A DNA stretch of 64,000 nt, taken from assembly GCF_025997855.1 (NCBI RefSeq), contig NZ_AP026560.1, positions 1,700,001 through 1,764,000 of the forward strand, in the 5' to 3' direction. Positions within the stretch are counted from its first letter, which is position 1, and each line of letters opens with the position of its first letter. Positions 1 to 11,184 of the stretch are shown here, piece by piece. The stretch is from Deinococcus aetherius. GTDB taxonomy: Bacteria; Deinococcota; Deinococci; Deinococcales; Deinococcaceae. Both the position numbers and the translations under genes were made by a program. Under the pieces are notes generated by a model. That model saw nothing but the letters and a program-made list of their open reading frames with translations, was not told the origin of the DNA and did not search any database.

Positions 1-1
1 G

Positions 2-1261
2 CTGGGGTGGGGCGGCTACTGGGCGTGGGACCCGGTGGAGAACGCGTCGTTCATCCCCTGGCTGCTCGCCACAGCCTTCTTGCACAGCGTCCAGATTCAG
101 GAGCGGCGCGGGCTGATGCGGTCGTGGAACGTCTGGCTGATCGTGCTGGCGTACGCGAGCACGGTGCTGGGGACCTTCCTCAACCGCTCCGGCATTGTGC
201 AGAGCGTCCACGCCTTCGCGGGCGGGCCGGTGGGACCGGTGTTCCTGGGCTTTCTCGCCTTCCTGCTCGTCGCGGGGATCGGGCTGGCGGCGTGGCGTGC
301 TCCCCACCTGCGGGACGAGGGGGAGGCTCCCGCTCCGCTCAGCCGTGAGGGGGCGTTCCTGGCGGGGAACTGGCTCTTCCTGGTCTTCGCGGTGATGGTC
401 CTCGTCGGCACCCTCTTCCCCACCTTCGTCGAGGCGGTGCAGGGGCGGCGGGACGCCTCGGTGGGGCCCACCTTCTACAACGCCTTCGCCATTCCGCTGG
501 GGTTGGGCCTGCTGCTCCTGATGGGCGTGGGGCCGCTCCTCCCCTGGCGGCGGGCCGAGGGGCAGGGCCTGTGGCGGGCGTTGCGTCCCCTGCTGCTGGC
601 AGGAATCGGGGCGGCGGTCATCGCCTTCGTGCTGGGGGTGCGGAGCCCGGGTGTGCTGGGAACCGTCGCGCTCGGGGCGTACAACCTCGTCGGGCTGGGC
701 CTGCTGACGGCCCGCGCCCTGCGGCAACGGGGCGGCAACTTCGCGGGCCTGGTGCGCGAGCAGCCCCGGCGGTACGGCGCCTACCTCGCCCACGTCGGGC
801 TCGTCGTCATCGCGCTCGGGATCGCCTTCTCGGGGGCGTACCGGCAGGACGCGCAGGCCACGCTGAATGTCGGCGCGGCACCGACCACGCTGCTGCACGA
901 GACGCTGGCGCTCCAGGGGACGCGGGTGGACACCAAACCCTACGGACGCTCGCAGGTCGCCCGGGTGCTGATCGACGGGCAGCCCTTCGAGGCGCGGCTG
1001 AACACCTACGTGCAGGGCGGCGACTCCGCCTTTGCCGCGCCCGCCGTGCGGTACGGGCTGCTGGGCGACACGTACCTCGTGGTGACGGCCTTCGACGCTC
1101 AGGGGAAGTGGGCGAGCGTACGGCTGATCGAGAGCCCGCTCGTGTCGTGGATCTGGTGGGGCACGCTGGTCGTGGTGCTGGGGGCCGGGTTGACGCTCGT
1201 GACGCCCCGGCGCGTGGCGGTGCGGGTGCCGGTGACGCGGGCGGCCCCGGCGACGGACTGA
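2..1261 (+). CDS. ccmF: Cytochrome c maturation protein CcmF (5' truncated by window edge)
   Basis: Integral membrane haem lyase subunit of System I cytochrome c biogenesis, which delivers haem to apocytochrome c on the outer face of the inner membrane. The frame is already open at base 2 and begins inside the haem-binding tryptophan-rich motif ([17 protein letters not shown]), the CcmF/CcsA WWD signature, so roughly the first third of a protein of about 650 residues lies outside. The visible 419 residues hold several membrane helices, a periplasmic stretch (about residues 270-370) and a final helix. It is followed after 144 nt by a thioredoxin-like gene and then ccmH, the usual ccm order. 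Family assignment is firm; the start cannot be seen. Confidence 0.95.
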   Translation: MGWGGYWAWDPVENASFIPWLLATAFLHSVQIQERRGLMRSWNVWLIVLAYASTVLGTFLNRSGIVQSVHAFAGGPVGPVFLGFLAFLLVAGIGLAAWRAPHLRDEGEAPAPLSREGAFLAGNWLFLVFAVMVLVGTLFPTFVEAVQGRRDASVGPTFYNAFAIPLGLGLLLLMGVGPLLPWRRAEGQGLWRALRPLLLAGIGAAVIAFVLGVRSPGVLGTVALGAYNLVGLGLLTARALRQRGGNFAGLVREQPRRYGAYLAHVGLVVIALGIAFSGAYRQDAQATLNVGAAPTTLLHETLALQGTRVDTKPYGRSQVARVLIDGQPFEARLNTYVQGGDSAFAAPAVRYGLLGDTYLVVTAFDAQGKWASVRLIESPLVSWIWWGTLVVVLGAGLTLVTPRRVAVRVPVTRAAPATD

Positions 1262-1305
1262 GGCGGGGAGTTGAAGGCTGCGTTTCCTTGGTTGCCCGGC
1301 CCGCT

Positions 1306-1341
1306 CACCCCCTCCCAACCTCCCCCCTCAAGGGGGAGGAG
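1306..1341. repeat. 36-bp palindromic interspersed repeat, copy A
   Basis: C-rich element containing the inverted arms CTCCCCCCTC / AAGGGGGAGGAG. An identical 36-bp copy occurs at 27696-27731, and diverged copies in opposite orientation lie at 20465-20497 and 20630-20662. It sits in the 144-nt gap between ccmF and the thioredoxin-like gene, so any transcript across the operon would carry this hairpin. Confidence 0.85.
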
Positions 1342-1405
1342 TAAAAGGAACCTAATGCGTCGGTGCGCTCAGCCTTTTGACCACCCACGCTCTCAAAGGA
1401 ACGGG

Positions 1406-1999
1406 ATGGTACTTGTGACTGAACTGTCCACGAAGACAAATTCGACCACTCAGGCGCCCGCTCCCCTGTGGCGGCGGCTGCTGCCGCCCGTGCTCGCCGC
1501 TGGCCTCGTCGGGGTGCTCGGCGCGGCGCTGCTGAGTCCGGCGCGCAACACCCCGGACGGCGGGCCCTTGATCAATAAACCCGCCCCCGCCTTCACCCTG
1601 GAGAGCCTGGACGGCACCCAGGTCAGCCTCGCCTCCCTGAAGGGCCGCCCGGTCGTCCTGAACTTCTGGGCGTCGTGGTGTGGGCCGTGCCGGGAGGAGG
1701 CGCCCCTTTTCCGGGAACTCAGCGGGCGGCAGTCGGCGGGGCAGGGGCTGGCGGTCGTCGGGGTGCTGTTCCAGGAGACGAACGAGGGGAACGCGCGGGA
1801 CTTCATCCGGGAGTACGCCCTGGCCTACCCCTCCCTGCGCGACCCCGGCATCAAGACGGGCATCAACTACGGCGTGTCGGGCATCCCCGAGACGTTCTTC
1901 ATCGACCGTGAAGGCGTGATCCGCGACAAGGCGTCGGGGGGGCTCACCCACGAGCGGCTGAACGCTGGGCTGGCGAAGATCGGGGTGGAGGGGCTGTGA
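1406..1999 (+). CDS. TlpA/ResA/CcmG-like thiol-disulfide oxidoreductase
   Basis: Membrane-anchored thioredoxin-fold reductant, predicted to keep the CXXCH cysteines of apocytochrome c reduced for haem attachment. The 197-residue protein has one N-terminal membrane anchor (about residues 22-42) and a redloxin domain with the active site WCGPC (Cys92, Cys95) and a cis-proline-type GIPETFFID segment. ATG 1406 is chosen because AAAGGA lies 5 nt upstream; GTG 1415 is in frame but badly spaced. It lies between ccmF and ccmH, which argues for the CcmG/DsbE role, although ResA or TlpA naming would fit the fold equally well. Its stop overlaps the next start (GTGA). Confidence 0.92.
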   Translation: MVLVTELSTKTNSTTQAPAPLWRRLLPPVLAAGLVGVLGAALLSPARNTPDGGPLINKPAPAFTLESLDGTQVSLASLKGRPVVLNFWASWCGPCREEAPLFRELSGRQSAGQGLAVVGVLFQETNEGNARDFIREYALAYPSLRDPGIKTGINYGVSGIPETFFIDREGVIRDKASGGLTHERLNAGLAKIGVEGL

Positions 2000-2499
2000 C
2001 GCGGTCAGTGGTCAGTGGTCAGTGGTCAGTGGTGCGGGGGCTTCTCGCCCTCGTCCTGGGTCTGCTGCTGTCCGTCTCGCTCGCCCTGACGCCGGATCAG
2101 GAGGCGCGGGCGCGTTACGTCGGGTCGAACCTGCGCTGCCCGATCTGCACCGGGGTGCCGATCACGGAGAGCACGAACGACATCAGCCGCGAGATGCTGC
2201 GCGACGTGCGCGAGCAGGTGGCGGCGGGGCGCAGCGACCGGGAGATTTACGGCTACTTCGCGGCGCGGTACGGGAACTTCGTGCTCCTCGACCCGCCCAA
2301 GGAGGGGAGCAACCTCTTGCTGTGGGGCGCTCCCCTGCTCGCGCTGGCGGGAGGTGGCGCGGTGCTGTGGGGCTTTCTGCGGAAGCGGAACGCCGCCGTG
2401 TCTGCCCCGGAAGCAGTGACCGAGGAGCCCTTCGACCCCTTCCTCGCCCAGGTGCGGCGCGAGACCCGGCGCGACGACCAGGCGGGAGGTGGGGCGTGA
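1996..2499 (+). CDS. ccmH: Cytochrome c maturation protein CcmH
   Basis: Membrane-anchored thiol reductase of System I that handles the apocytochrome CXXCH motif. The 167-residue protein (counted from GTG 1996) has an N-terminal hydrophobic signal, the family motif LRCPICTG with Cys48 and Cys51, and a C-terminal helix followed by a basic tail. The first GTG overlaps the preceding stop by 4 nt. Four tandem GGTCAGT units lie inside the first dozen codons, and in-frame GTG codons at 2008, 2029 and 2032 could serve instead; a start at 2029 or 2032 would give a cleaner signal sequence ([19 protein letters not shown]). Function is clear, start is not. Confidence 0.93.
   Translation: MTRSVVSGQWSVVRGLLALVLGLLLSVSLALTPDQEARARYVGSNLRCPICTGVPITESTNDISREMLRDVREQVAAGRSDREIYGYFAARYGNFVLLDPPKEGSNLLLWGAPLLALAGGGAVLWGFLRKRNAAVSAPEAVTEEPFDPFLAQVRRETRRDDQAGGGA
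2003..2033 (+). repeat. 7-bp tandem repeat (GGTCAGT x 4.4) at the ccmH start
   Basis: Four perfect GGTCAGT units (2003-2030) plus a partial fifth (GGT). Since 7 is not a multiple of 3, gain or loss of one unit changes the reading frame between the GTG at 1996 and the signal-peptide coding region. Confidence 0.9.
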
Positions 2500-3554
2500 T
2501 CTTCGGGCTCACCCTCTTCGTCCTCGTCGTCCTGGCGGCGCTGTGGCTCGTCGTGCAGCCGCTGCGGGGCAGTGTGCCCGCCGACCCGGACGCCCCGGAG
2601 CGTGCCCGGCTGACCGCCGAGCGTGACCGGCTGTACGCGGAACTGTCGAACCTGCCCGACGAGGCGCGGCGCCCCGACTTTGAGCGCCGCGCGGCGCTGA
2701 CCCTGCGCTCCCTCGACGCCCTGCCGCCCGCCCCGCCCCCCCGGGAACGGGGCGGACGGACCCGCACGCTCGCGCTGACGGGACTCGCCCTGGCCGCGCT
2801 CGTGACCGCTGCCGGGGCGGTGACCCTCGTGCCGCGCTGGCAGCTCGCCTCCCTCGGGGCGGGCGAGGCGCAGGACGTGCGCGACGTGCTCGCGCTGCCG
2901 GGGCTGCGCAGGAAGGCGGAGGCGACCGGGGACAAGGGCGCGTACCTCGCCTGGGGCCGGGCCGCCTTCGACTCGGCGCGGTACGCGCAGGCGGTGATCG
3001 CCTACGGCAACGCCCTGAAGCTCGACCCCCGGCAGCCCGAGGCCCTGCGGCGGCTGGGCATCCTGCTCCTCACCCGGCCCGACGCGCAGGGGCAGGGGGC
3101 GCAACAACCCTCGCCCGAGGAGGCGCGGCAGGCCTTCCGCCTGATTCAGGCGGCGGCGGGGCTCGCCCCCAACGAGCCCGAGTCGCAACTCCTCCTGGGC
3201 TTCGCGCTCGCCCGCTTCGGGCAGGACCAGGGCGCGCTGACGGCGCTCGAACGCTACCGGACCCTCGACCCCAGGGGGCGCGACGCCGACGAGCTGATCA
3301 CCGCCATCCGCGCCCGGCAGAACGAAACCGACCCCGGGCTGGGGGTCTACGCGGCCAACTGCGCGAGCTGCCACGGCCCGAACGGTCAGGGCGGCCTGGG
3401 CCCCAACCTGCGGGCTTCCACCCTGTCGCGCGAGGCGTTGCGGGGCGTGATCGTGAACGGCAAGGGCGCCATGCCCGCCTACCCGAACCTGAAGCCCGAC
3501 GAGCTGAACGCCCTGCTCGACGTGCTGGAGCGGTGGCAGAAAGAAGGCCAGTGA
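2496..3554 (+). CDS. CcmI-like TPR protein fused to a c-type cytochrome domain
   Basis: The 352-residue protein combines three parts. An N-terminal membrane helix and short coiled segment (residues 1-60) resembles CcmI/CycH. A second helix (about 88-110) precedes TPR-like repeats (about 130-275, with [16 protein letters not shown] and [12 protein letters not shown]). The C-terminus is a monohaem cytochrome c domain with CASCH (Cys289, Cys292, His293) and a probable methionine ligand in [11 protein letters not shown]. CcmI TPRs chaperone apocytochrome in other bacteria; whether the attached cytochrome is substrate, electron carrier or both is inference. GTG 2496 overlaps the ccmH stop and has GGGAGG upstream. 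The stop overlaps the Rieske start. Confidence 0.88.
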   Translation: MIFGLTLFVLVVLAALWLVVQPLRGSVPADPDAPERARLTAERDRLYAELSNLPDEARRPDFERRAALTLRSLDALPPAPPPRERGGRTRTLALTGLALAALVTAAGAVTLVPRWQLASLGAGEAQDVRDVLALPGLRRKAEATGDKGAYLAWGRAAFDSARYAQAVIAYGNALKLDPRQPEALRRLGILLLTRPDAQGQGAQQPSPEEARQAFRLIQAAAGLAPNEPESQLLLGFALARFGQDQGALTALERYRTLDPRGRDADELITAIRARQNETDPGLGVYAANCASCHGPNGQGGLGPNLRASTLSREALRGVIVNGKGAMPAYPNLKPDELNALLDVLERWQKEGQ

Positions 3555-4129
3555 AGCCCGGCCCCAAAAAACTCACCCGGCGCGACCTGCTCGAACGCTG
3601 GTGGCTGGTGCCGGTGGCGGGCACGCTGGGTGCGTTCGGGTACATGGGCTGGTACGCCTCACGGGTGACCTTCGGGAAGGAGCGGGTGGGCGAGCCGGAC
3701 TTTCAGCCGGGGGAGGCGGTGCGCGTCGCCTCCCGCGCCCAACTGGAGGGCGAGTGGGCCCAGGTGAACTTCACCTACGCCGGGCACCCCTGCACCCTGC
3801 TGCGGGTGCCCGAGCCCGTGCCCGGCGGCCTGAGCGTGGACGGGACGCACTACGCGGCGTACTCCCGGGTCTGCACCCACCTGGGCTGCGCGGTGAACCT
3901 CGTGCGCGACCTGGAGGTTCTCGCCTTCGCGTACAACTACCGCCCACCCCTGGAGGATAGACACCCGCAACTGGGCTGCCCCTGCCACTACAGCGTGTTC
4001 GACCCGCTGAAGGCCGGGGAGGCCGTCTTCGGCAAGGCGAACGGCCCGCTGCCACGGGTGCGGCTGGAGGCGCGCGGCGGCGACCTGTACGCGACCGGCA
4101 TCGAGCCCGCCCCGGCGCTGGGGGGTTAA
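3551..4129 (+). CDS. Rieske [2Fe-2S] protein
   Basis: Iron-sulfur subunit type protein, likely membrane-anchored on the periplasmic side and serving a quinol-oxidising (bc-type) chain. The 192-residue protein has a basic N-terminus, one helix (about 18-36), and the cluster boxes CTHLGC (Cys108, His110, Cys113) and CPCH (Cys143, His146, Cys145). The two boxes are separated by 32 residues between His110 and Cys143, against about 15-17 in classical bc1/b6f Rieske proteins, so there is an insertion in the cluster-binding fold. GTG 3551 overlaps the previous stop (GTGA), tying it to the cytochrome maturation operon. No cytochrome b gene follows. Confidence 0.92.
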   Translation: MKPGPKKLTRRDLLERWWLVPVAGTLGAFGYMGWYASRVTFGKERVGEPDFQPGEAVRVASRAQLEGEWAQVNFTYAGHPCTLLRVPEPVPGGLSVDGTHYAAYSRVCTHLGCAVNLVRDLEVLAFAYNYRPPLEDRHPQLGCPCHYSVFDPLKAGEAVFGKANGPLPRVRLEARGGDLYATGIEPAPALGG

Positions 4130-4139
4130 ACCGCCCGGC

Positions 4140-4145
4140 TATGCT
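4140..4145 (+). promoter_or_regulatory. -10 hexamer TATGCT of a leaderless start (KTSC gene)
   Basis: TATGCT ends 6 nt before ATG 4152, with no purine-rich ribosome binding site between. It is one of 26 such arrangements in the window. Confidence 0.6.
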
Positions 4146-4151
4146 GCGGGT

Positions 4152-4385
4152 ATGGGCGTGACCCTGTATCCCGTCGACTCCAGCATGATGAGCCACGTCG
4201 GCTATGATGAGGCCACCCAGACCCTGACGATCCTGTTCCAGAGCGGCAAGCGGTACGAGGACAGCGGGGTGGAGAAGGCCGTCTTCGACGGTCTGCGGGG
4301 CGCCTCCTCGCCAGGGTCCTCTTTCAACGACCTCATCGCCGACTGTCATCCGTACCGTCAGATCAGGACGCGCGGGCGGCCATGA
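4152..4385 (+). CDS. KTSC domain-containing protein
   Basis: Small 77-residue cytosolic protein. The pattern [20 protein letters not shown], an F/Y-rich strand ([13 protein letters not shown]), and a conserved terminal segment ([16 protein letters not shown]) match the KTSC family, a compact domain of unknown function that also occurs as a C-terminal appendage of some RNA- and tRNA-related proteins. ATG 4152 is supported by TATGCT 6 nt upstream. The stop overlaps the next ATG by 4 nt (ATGA), so it is probably co-translated with the acetyltransferase that follows. Confidence 0.8.
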   Translation: MGVTLYPVDSSMMSHVGYDEATQTLTILFQSGKRYEDSGVEKAVFDGLRGASSPGSSFNDLIADCHPYRQIRTRGRP

Positions 4386-4864
4386 CCGAACTAACCTTCA
4401 CATCCGGGGATATAAGGGCCGCCTCCCGCGTGCTGACGGCAACCGCCGCCAACCTCGCCGCCCTGGGAAGGCCGCTCTGGCCGGTGCCCAGCCTGACCCC
4501 GGAGCGGCTGGAGAGGCACTACCCGGCCGAAAGCTGGCGGGTCGCGTGGCTGGGGGACAGGCCCGTGGGCGCCTTCGCCCTGATCCCCGAGGACCCGCTC
4601 TTCTGGCCGGAGGCGGCACCCGGGGAGGCCCGCTACCTGCACAAGCTCGGCGTCCACCCGGACGCGCAGGGCCGGAGGCTCGCCTCCCTTCTGCTGGAGG
4701 AAGCCCGGCGCGAGACGCGGGTCGCCGGGGCCCCCTTCCTGCGCCTCGACACCGCCGCTGGCCGCCCCAAACTTCGCGCCCTGTACGAGGCGGCGGGCTT
4801 CCGGGCAGTGGACGAGCAGCATGTCAGGGGCTTTCACGTCGTCCGGTACGAGTTGTCCGTCTGA
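4382..4864 (+). CDS. GNAT family N-acetyltransferase
   Basis: The 160-residue protein has the GNAT acetyl-CoA-binding core: [21 protein letters not shown] (about residues 80-100; motif A with the pyrophosphate loop), then [22 protein letters not shown], the usual motif B. The amino substrate cannot be told from sequence. It is translationally coupled to the KTSC gene. Confidence 0.88.
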   Translation: MTELTFTSGDIRAASRVLTATAANLAALGRPLWPVPSLTPERLERHYPAESWRVAWLGDRPVGAFALIPEDPLFWPEAAPGEARYLHKLGVHPDAQGRRLASLLLEEARRETRVAGAPFLRLDTAAGRPKLRALYEAAGFRAVDEQHVRGFHVVRYELSV

Positions 4865-4950
4865 GGACCGACGCCCACGCCCCGGTGGGCGACTATGCTG
4901 AGCGGCGTGTCAAGCCCACAACCCACCGCCCGAGCCGGGGAGGGAGCCGT

Positions 4951-5825
<875 letters not shown>

Positions 5826-5829
<4 letters not shown>

Positions 5830-6296
5830 ACGACGACCTGAACCGCCCCCAGGGCCGCTACTTCGAGGAGCTTCTGGTCGGCACCGTGATCAGGCACCGG
5901 GTCACGCGGACGGTGACGGAGGCCGACAACGTCTTCTTCACCACCCTCACCATGAACCCGCAGCCGCTGCACCTCGACCACGAGTACGCCGCCGCCACCG
6001 AGTTCGGGCGCCCGCTGGTGAACAGCCTGCTCACCCTGAGCCTGCTCGTCGGCCTGAGCGTCCACGAGCTGACCCTGGGAACCCTGGTCGCCAACCTGGG
6101 GCTGAGTGACGTGGTGTTCCCGAAGCCCGTCTTCCACGGCGACACCCTGCGCGCGGAGTCGGAGGTGCTGGACGCCCGGGAGAGCCGTAGCCGCCCGGAC
6201 GCCGGGATCGTGACCGTCGAGCACCGGGCGATCAACCAGCGGGGCGAGGTGGTGGCGCGGTGCAAACGGACGGCTCTGATGCAGCGCAGGCCCTGA
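5826..6296 (+). CDS. MaoC-like acyl-CoA hydratase
   Basis: Hot-dog-fold enoyl-CoA hydratase type protein of 156 residues. The catalytic-type signature reads [25 protein letters not shown] (Asp and His of the R-hydratase 2 motif), followed by [20 protein letters not shown]. This size and motif fit single-domain MaoC proteins that hydrate mesaconyl-, crotonyl- or related CoA esters. It is coupled to the upstream CitE-like gene by a 4-nt overlap and overlapped at its 3' end by the next frame. Confidence 0.87.
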
Positions 6297-6721
6297 GCCG
6301 ATCCTTGCGCCTGCCCGGACTCTCCCCGGCCGAACTGGAACTCCGGGTCGTCGAGCTTCTTCCAGAGGGACCGGGGCAGGGGGACCTCGCCCTGGCGCTC
6401 CGGGTGACGGGCACGAACTTTCACTTCCGGGAGGACCACCTCTGGGTCGGGCGGGAGGCGGTCGCCGCGTTCCTGGCCGAGTTCGGGGCCCTGGCCCACG
6501 CCCGCTCGGGCCGCGCGAGCCTCCGGTTCATGAGCCCACACGTGCTGGAGTTCTTCGCGGTGGGCGGGACGGCCGACCTTGCCCTGCACGGGCGCTTCAC
6601 GTCGTCCACCCGCGTCGGGGCGGTGACGTTGCCCACGACGGTCGACTTCCACATTTCACTGGGCGGGGAGTTCGTGGAGCGGGCGTGGGCGGAGTTCCGG
6701 CGACTCTTGGGCTCGACCTGA
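6260..6721 (+). CDS. Hypothetical protein at the end of the citE-maoC operon
   Basis: Protein of up to 153 residues, mixed hydrophilic with alternating beta-type segments ([25 protein letters not shown]). Overall layout vaguely recalls WapI/DUF6228-type small proteins, but I cannot assign a family. The first start (GTG 6260) lies 37 nt inside maoC; TTG 6305, 8 nt after the maoC stop, is an alternative that trims 15 residues. Codon usage resembles its neighbours. The next sequence on this strand is a transporter remnant. Confidence 0.55.
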   Translation: MQTDGSDAAQALSRSLRLPGLSPAELELRVVELLPEGPGQGDLALALRVTGTNFHFREDHLWVGREAVAAFLAEFGALAHARSGRASLRFMSPHVLEFFAVGGTADLALHGRFTSSTRVGAVTLPTTVDFHISLGGEFVERAWAEFRRLLGST

Positions 6722-6740
6722 ACCCCGTCGTCGTCCCCTC

Positions 6741-7000
6741 TCAGTCCGAGGCCGCCGCAGCCGTCAGCCCCGCCTGCTCGGCGATGACGCGCGGCCAGGC
6801 CAGCTTCCTCGCGCGCCACGCGAAGATGAGCACCTTGACGACCTCCTCCGCCACCCGCGCGAGGAGCACGCCCCACACCCCGAGGCCCAGCCCGAAGGCC
6901 AGTCCCCACGCCAGTGGCAGGCCGACCGCGAAGGCGCCCACCGCGTCGCCCAGCAATACCCCGCGCGTGTCGCTGCCGGAGACCCAAGGCTCAGTCGCGC
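6741..7000 (-). pseudogene. C-terminal remnant of a MATE family efflux transporter
   Basis: Read on the minus strand from about 7000, the sequence encodes DTRGVLLGDAVGAFAVGLPL, an FGLGLGVWGVLLARVAEEVV helix and a basic WRARKLAWPRV tail, the layout of the last two helices of MATE multidrug/Na+ antiporters. Everything upstream is missing: the reading frame runs into a 12-bp tandem repeat and then into the promoter region of the divergent Gfo/Idh gene. About 80 of roughly 450 residues survive, so it is a deletion remnant. Assignment rests on pattern similarity only. Confidence 0.5.
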
Positions 7001-7003
7001 CGT

Positions 7004-7039
7004 CCAGCCACAGGGCCAGCCACAGGGCCAGCCACAGGG
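7004..7039. repeat. 12-bp tandem repeat, three perfect copies
   Basis: CCAGCCACAGGG repeated three times, located at the broken end of the MATE remnant and 75 nt before the start of the oxidoreductase gene. It may mark the deletion junction. Confidence 0.9.
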
Positions 7040-7113
7040 GACGAGGCGACGGGCAGCGAAACCTGAAGGGAAGGCCAGCCCCTCCGCGCCGCCCAGGGTG
7101 TATCTCCTGGGTT

Positions 7114-8247
7114 ATGCCTGAACCCCTGCGCGTCGCCATCGTGGGCACCGCCGCCCGCTCCGACTACCTGTACGGGCCCATCGTGCAGGCGCTGCCCGAG
7201 CACGTCACCCTCGTCGGCGTGTGGGGGCGGGGCGAGGAGTCGGCGCGGCGGTTGGGCGAAAGCCTGGGCGTGCCCCATTTCACCGACCTCGGCCGCCTGA
7301 TCCGGGAGACGGGGGCGCAGGTCGGCATCGTCTCCGTCGCCTACGCGGCGAACGGGGAGGTGGGGCTGATGGCCGTGGAGCATGGTCTGCACGTCCTGCT
7401 GGAGACCCCTATCGCGCACGACCTGCGGGAGGCGGACGCGATCATCGGGGCGGCGAGGAGCCGGGGCCTCAAGGTCGAGGTGGCCGAGCAGTTCCACCGC
7501 CGCCCGCCCGAGCAGATCAAGCTGCGGCTGATCGAGTCCGGGGTGTTCGGGCGGGTCTACTCCTCCTTCAGCGACTTCGCGGGGCACGGCTACCACGGGG
7601 TCAGCGTGATGCGCAGTTACCTGGGCTTCGGCGCCCGGCCCGTGCGCGTGGTCGGGATGGTGCGGGACTACCGCCTTACTCCCCACTGGTCCTTCCTGGC
7701 GGACACGCGCGGCGAGCGCACGGAGACACAGGAACACGCCCTCGTCGAGTTCGAGGACGGGCGGCTGGGCGTCTTCCACTGGACGAGCGTGGGCTACGAC
7801 TCGCCCCTGCGCTGGTGGCGGAGCAGCCGCTTCCTCGCCGAAAAGGGCATGGGCGTGACGGTGGGCATGGCCCACAGCCAGGACGAGCGCCTGACCCTCC
7901 TCACCCCCGACGGCGAGGCGCCGCAGTTCATCACGCTGGAGCGCCGCCTGGAACGCAACGACGGCGGCGCCCTGCGCTCCATCGTCGCCCACACCGGGGA
8001 CCCAGGGCACCCCACCGTCGTCTGGGACAACCCCTTCGCCAGCGCCCGCAAGGGCCACAACCCCCAATGGCACGACGACGAGATCGCGGTGGCGAGCTGC
8101 CTGATGAGCCTGGTGGACGCGGTGCACACCGGGGGCGAGCCGACCTACGGCGGGGAGCAGGCGCGGCTCGACCAGGAGATCGTGCTGGCGATGCAGCAGT
8201 CGTCGCGGGAGGGCGGGCAGCCAGTGGAGTTGCCGCTGGAGCGGTGA
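7114..8247 (+). CDS. Gfo/Idh/MocA family oxidoreductase
   Basis: NAD(P)-dependent sugar-type dehydrogenase of 377 residues. The N-terminal Rossmann strand (LRVAIVGTAARSDYLYG) is followed by the second-half domain typical of the family. The usual catalytic EKP motif after the Rossmann fold is replaced by LLETPIAHDLREADAI (Glu-Thr-Pro in place of Glu-Lys-Pro), so the canonical lysine is absent and catalysis could differ or be lost. It stands alone, convergent with an aldo/keto reductase. Confidence 0.85.
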   Translation: MPEPLRVAIVGTAARSDYLYGPIVQALPEHVTLVGVWGRGEESARRLGESLGVPHFTDLGRLIRETGAQVGIVSVAYAANGEVGLMAVEHGLHVLLETPIAHDLREADAIIGAARSRGLKVEVAEQFHRRPPEQIKLRLIESGVFGRVYSSFSDFAGHGYHGVSVMRSYLGFGARPVRVVGMVRDYRLTPHWSFLADTRGERTETQEHALVEFEDGRLGVFHWTSVGYDSPLRWWRSSRFLAEKGMGVTVGMAHSQDERLTLLTPDGEAPQFITLERRLERNDGGALRSIVAHTGDPGHPTVVWDNPFASARKGHNPQWHDDEIAVASCLMSLVDAVHTGGEPTYGGEQARLDQEIVLAMQQSSREGGQPVELPLER

Positions 8248-8292
8248 GGGTTGAGCGACGGGTGCTCGCGGCCCCCCACCCCTCACGACCGA

Positions 8293-9273
8293 TCAATCCG
8301 CCGGGTTGTACCAGTTGCGGTCCCAGCGGTGCCCGTACAGCCGCGCCACCTGCTCGGCGGGCAGGCCGCGCCCGTCGGCGAGGGCGGCGTTGCGCTCCAC
8401 GTTGCGCACGCTCCGCATCCCCACGATGACCGTGCTGACGGCGGGGTGGCTCAGCACGAAGCGCAACGCCGTCTCGGGAAGCTGATTCGCCGTGATCCCC
8501 AGGTCCTCCTCGATGGCGCGCAGGTGAGACTGCAACTCGACCTTGCGGTCACCGCCGAAGTAGTTGTTGCGCCAGTCGTCCTCCGGGAAGGTGGTGCCGG
8601 GCGTGATCGTCCCCGTCAGGCCGCCCTCGTCGAGCGCGACGCGGACGATCACGCCCACCCCATTCGCCCGGCAGGCGTCGAGCAGGCGGTCCTGCGGCGA
8701 CTGGTCGAAGACGTTGTAAATCACCTGCACGGTCTCGGCCACGCCCTCCTCGACGGCGCGGATGGCGTTTTCCGGCTGGTGGTCGTTGATGGAGATGCCG
8801 AAATGCTTGATCTTGCCGTCGCGCTTGAGCTGGGCCACCGCGTCCTGCCAGTCGCCCTGCCCCAGCCACGAGTCGTTCCAGACGTGGAACTGCTGCACGT
8901 CCACCCCGTCCATGCCGAGGTTCGACAGGCTGCGCTCGGTGCATTCGATCACGTAGTCGCCGGGAAACGCCTCGTCGGCGGTGGTCTGCGGGCGGGCGGG
9001 CCACTGGCGGTTTTTCGGGGGAATCTTGGTGGCGACGATCACGCCCTCCCGCTCGCGGGCGACCTGGCCCACCAGTTTCTCGCTGTGCCCCTCCCCGTAG
9101 GCGAGCGCCGTGTCGATGAAGTTGCCCCCCAGGTCGAGGTAACGGCGCAGGGCGCCCAGGCTCTCGTCGTCCTGCGCGCCGATCCACTGCACGCCGCTGA
9201 TCCCCCACGCGCCGTACCCGATCTCCGTGACTTGCAGGCCCGTGCGGCCCAGCGAACGCTTGTGCATCGTCAT
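8293..9273 (-). CDS. Aldo/keto reductase
   Basis: Cytosolic NADPH-dependent reductase of 326 residues. Family signatures are [20 protein letters not shown] at the N-terminus, the catalytic Asp-Tyr pair in [19 protein letters not shown], the lysine in IVATKIPP, and ISINDHQP of the barrel. ATG 9273 is chosen over GTG 9282 because a minus-strand TAGGGT (9286-9281) lies 7 nt upstream, matching the leaderless start pattern of this window. It is convergent with the Gfo/Idh gene; substrate unknown. Confidence 0.9.
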   Translation of the reverse strand: MTMHKRSLGRTGLQVTEIGYGAWGISGVQWIGAQDDESLGALRRYLDLGGNFIDTALAYGEGHSEKLVGQVAREREGVIVATKIPPKNRQWPARPQTTADEAFPGDYVIECTERSLSNLGMDGVDVQQFHVWNDSWLGQGDWQDAVAQLKRDGKIKHFGISINDHQPENAIRAVEEGVAETVQVIYNVFDQSPQDRLLDACRANGVGVIVRVALDEGGLTGTITPGTTFPEDDWRNNYFGGDRKVELQSHLRAIEEDLGITANQLPETALRFVLSHPAVSTVIVGMRSVRNVERNAALADGRGLPAEQVARLYGHRWDRNWYNPAD

Positions 9274-9600
9274 ACCGCGCACCCTACGCCGCCGAGAGCG
9301 TGGGCGGCGTGAAGCAAGGGTTCAGAAACGCCGGGCCTCCGTCTCCATGCTTCTCGCCGATGTCATTCCACTCCACGAGCAGGTTCAGCCTCCCGCCCGA
9401 GTCCCGGGTGTCCCGCCCGAACTCCTGATGGGAGGCTTCGATGACGTGGAACGACCCCTCGCACGACCGGTCTCGTTGCGCAGCGTCGCCAGCGCCTCCT
9501 CCTGCCGCCGGGGGACCTCCACCGCTCACTCGCGGACGCTCGTCAGGCTGCCAGGACCGTACCGCTCCGGTTGGACAAGGAGGAGCAGTTTCTTTTCAAA
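9274..9600. other. Gene-poor spacer between aldo/keto reductase and homocitrate synthase
   Basis: No convincing gene. The best candidate is an 81-codon minus-strand frame (9529-9284) ending in [21 protein letters not shown], which looks more protein-like than random but has no start signal and no family I recognise; it could be a remnant. Confidence 0.4.
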
Positions 9601-9624
9601 CGATAATCAGAAGGCCGTCTTTTG

Positions 9625-11177
<1,553 letters not shown>

Positions 11178-11184
11178 CCCGGAG

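Noticed and set aside
8244..8286. GTGAGGG/CCCTCAC pair as terminator between Gfo/Idh and aldo/keto reductase
   Set aside because: Only 7 bp with a 29-nt loop and no U-tract on either strand.
9284..9529. 81-codon minus-strand frame before homocitrate synthase
   Set aside because: Protein-like stretch but no start signal, no family and no conserved context; kept only as a note on the spacer.
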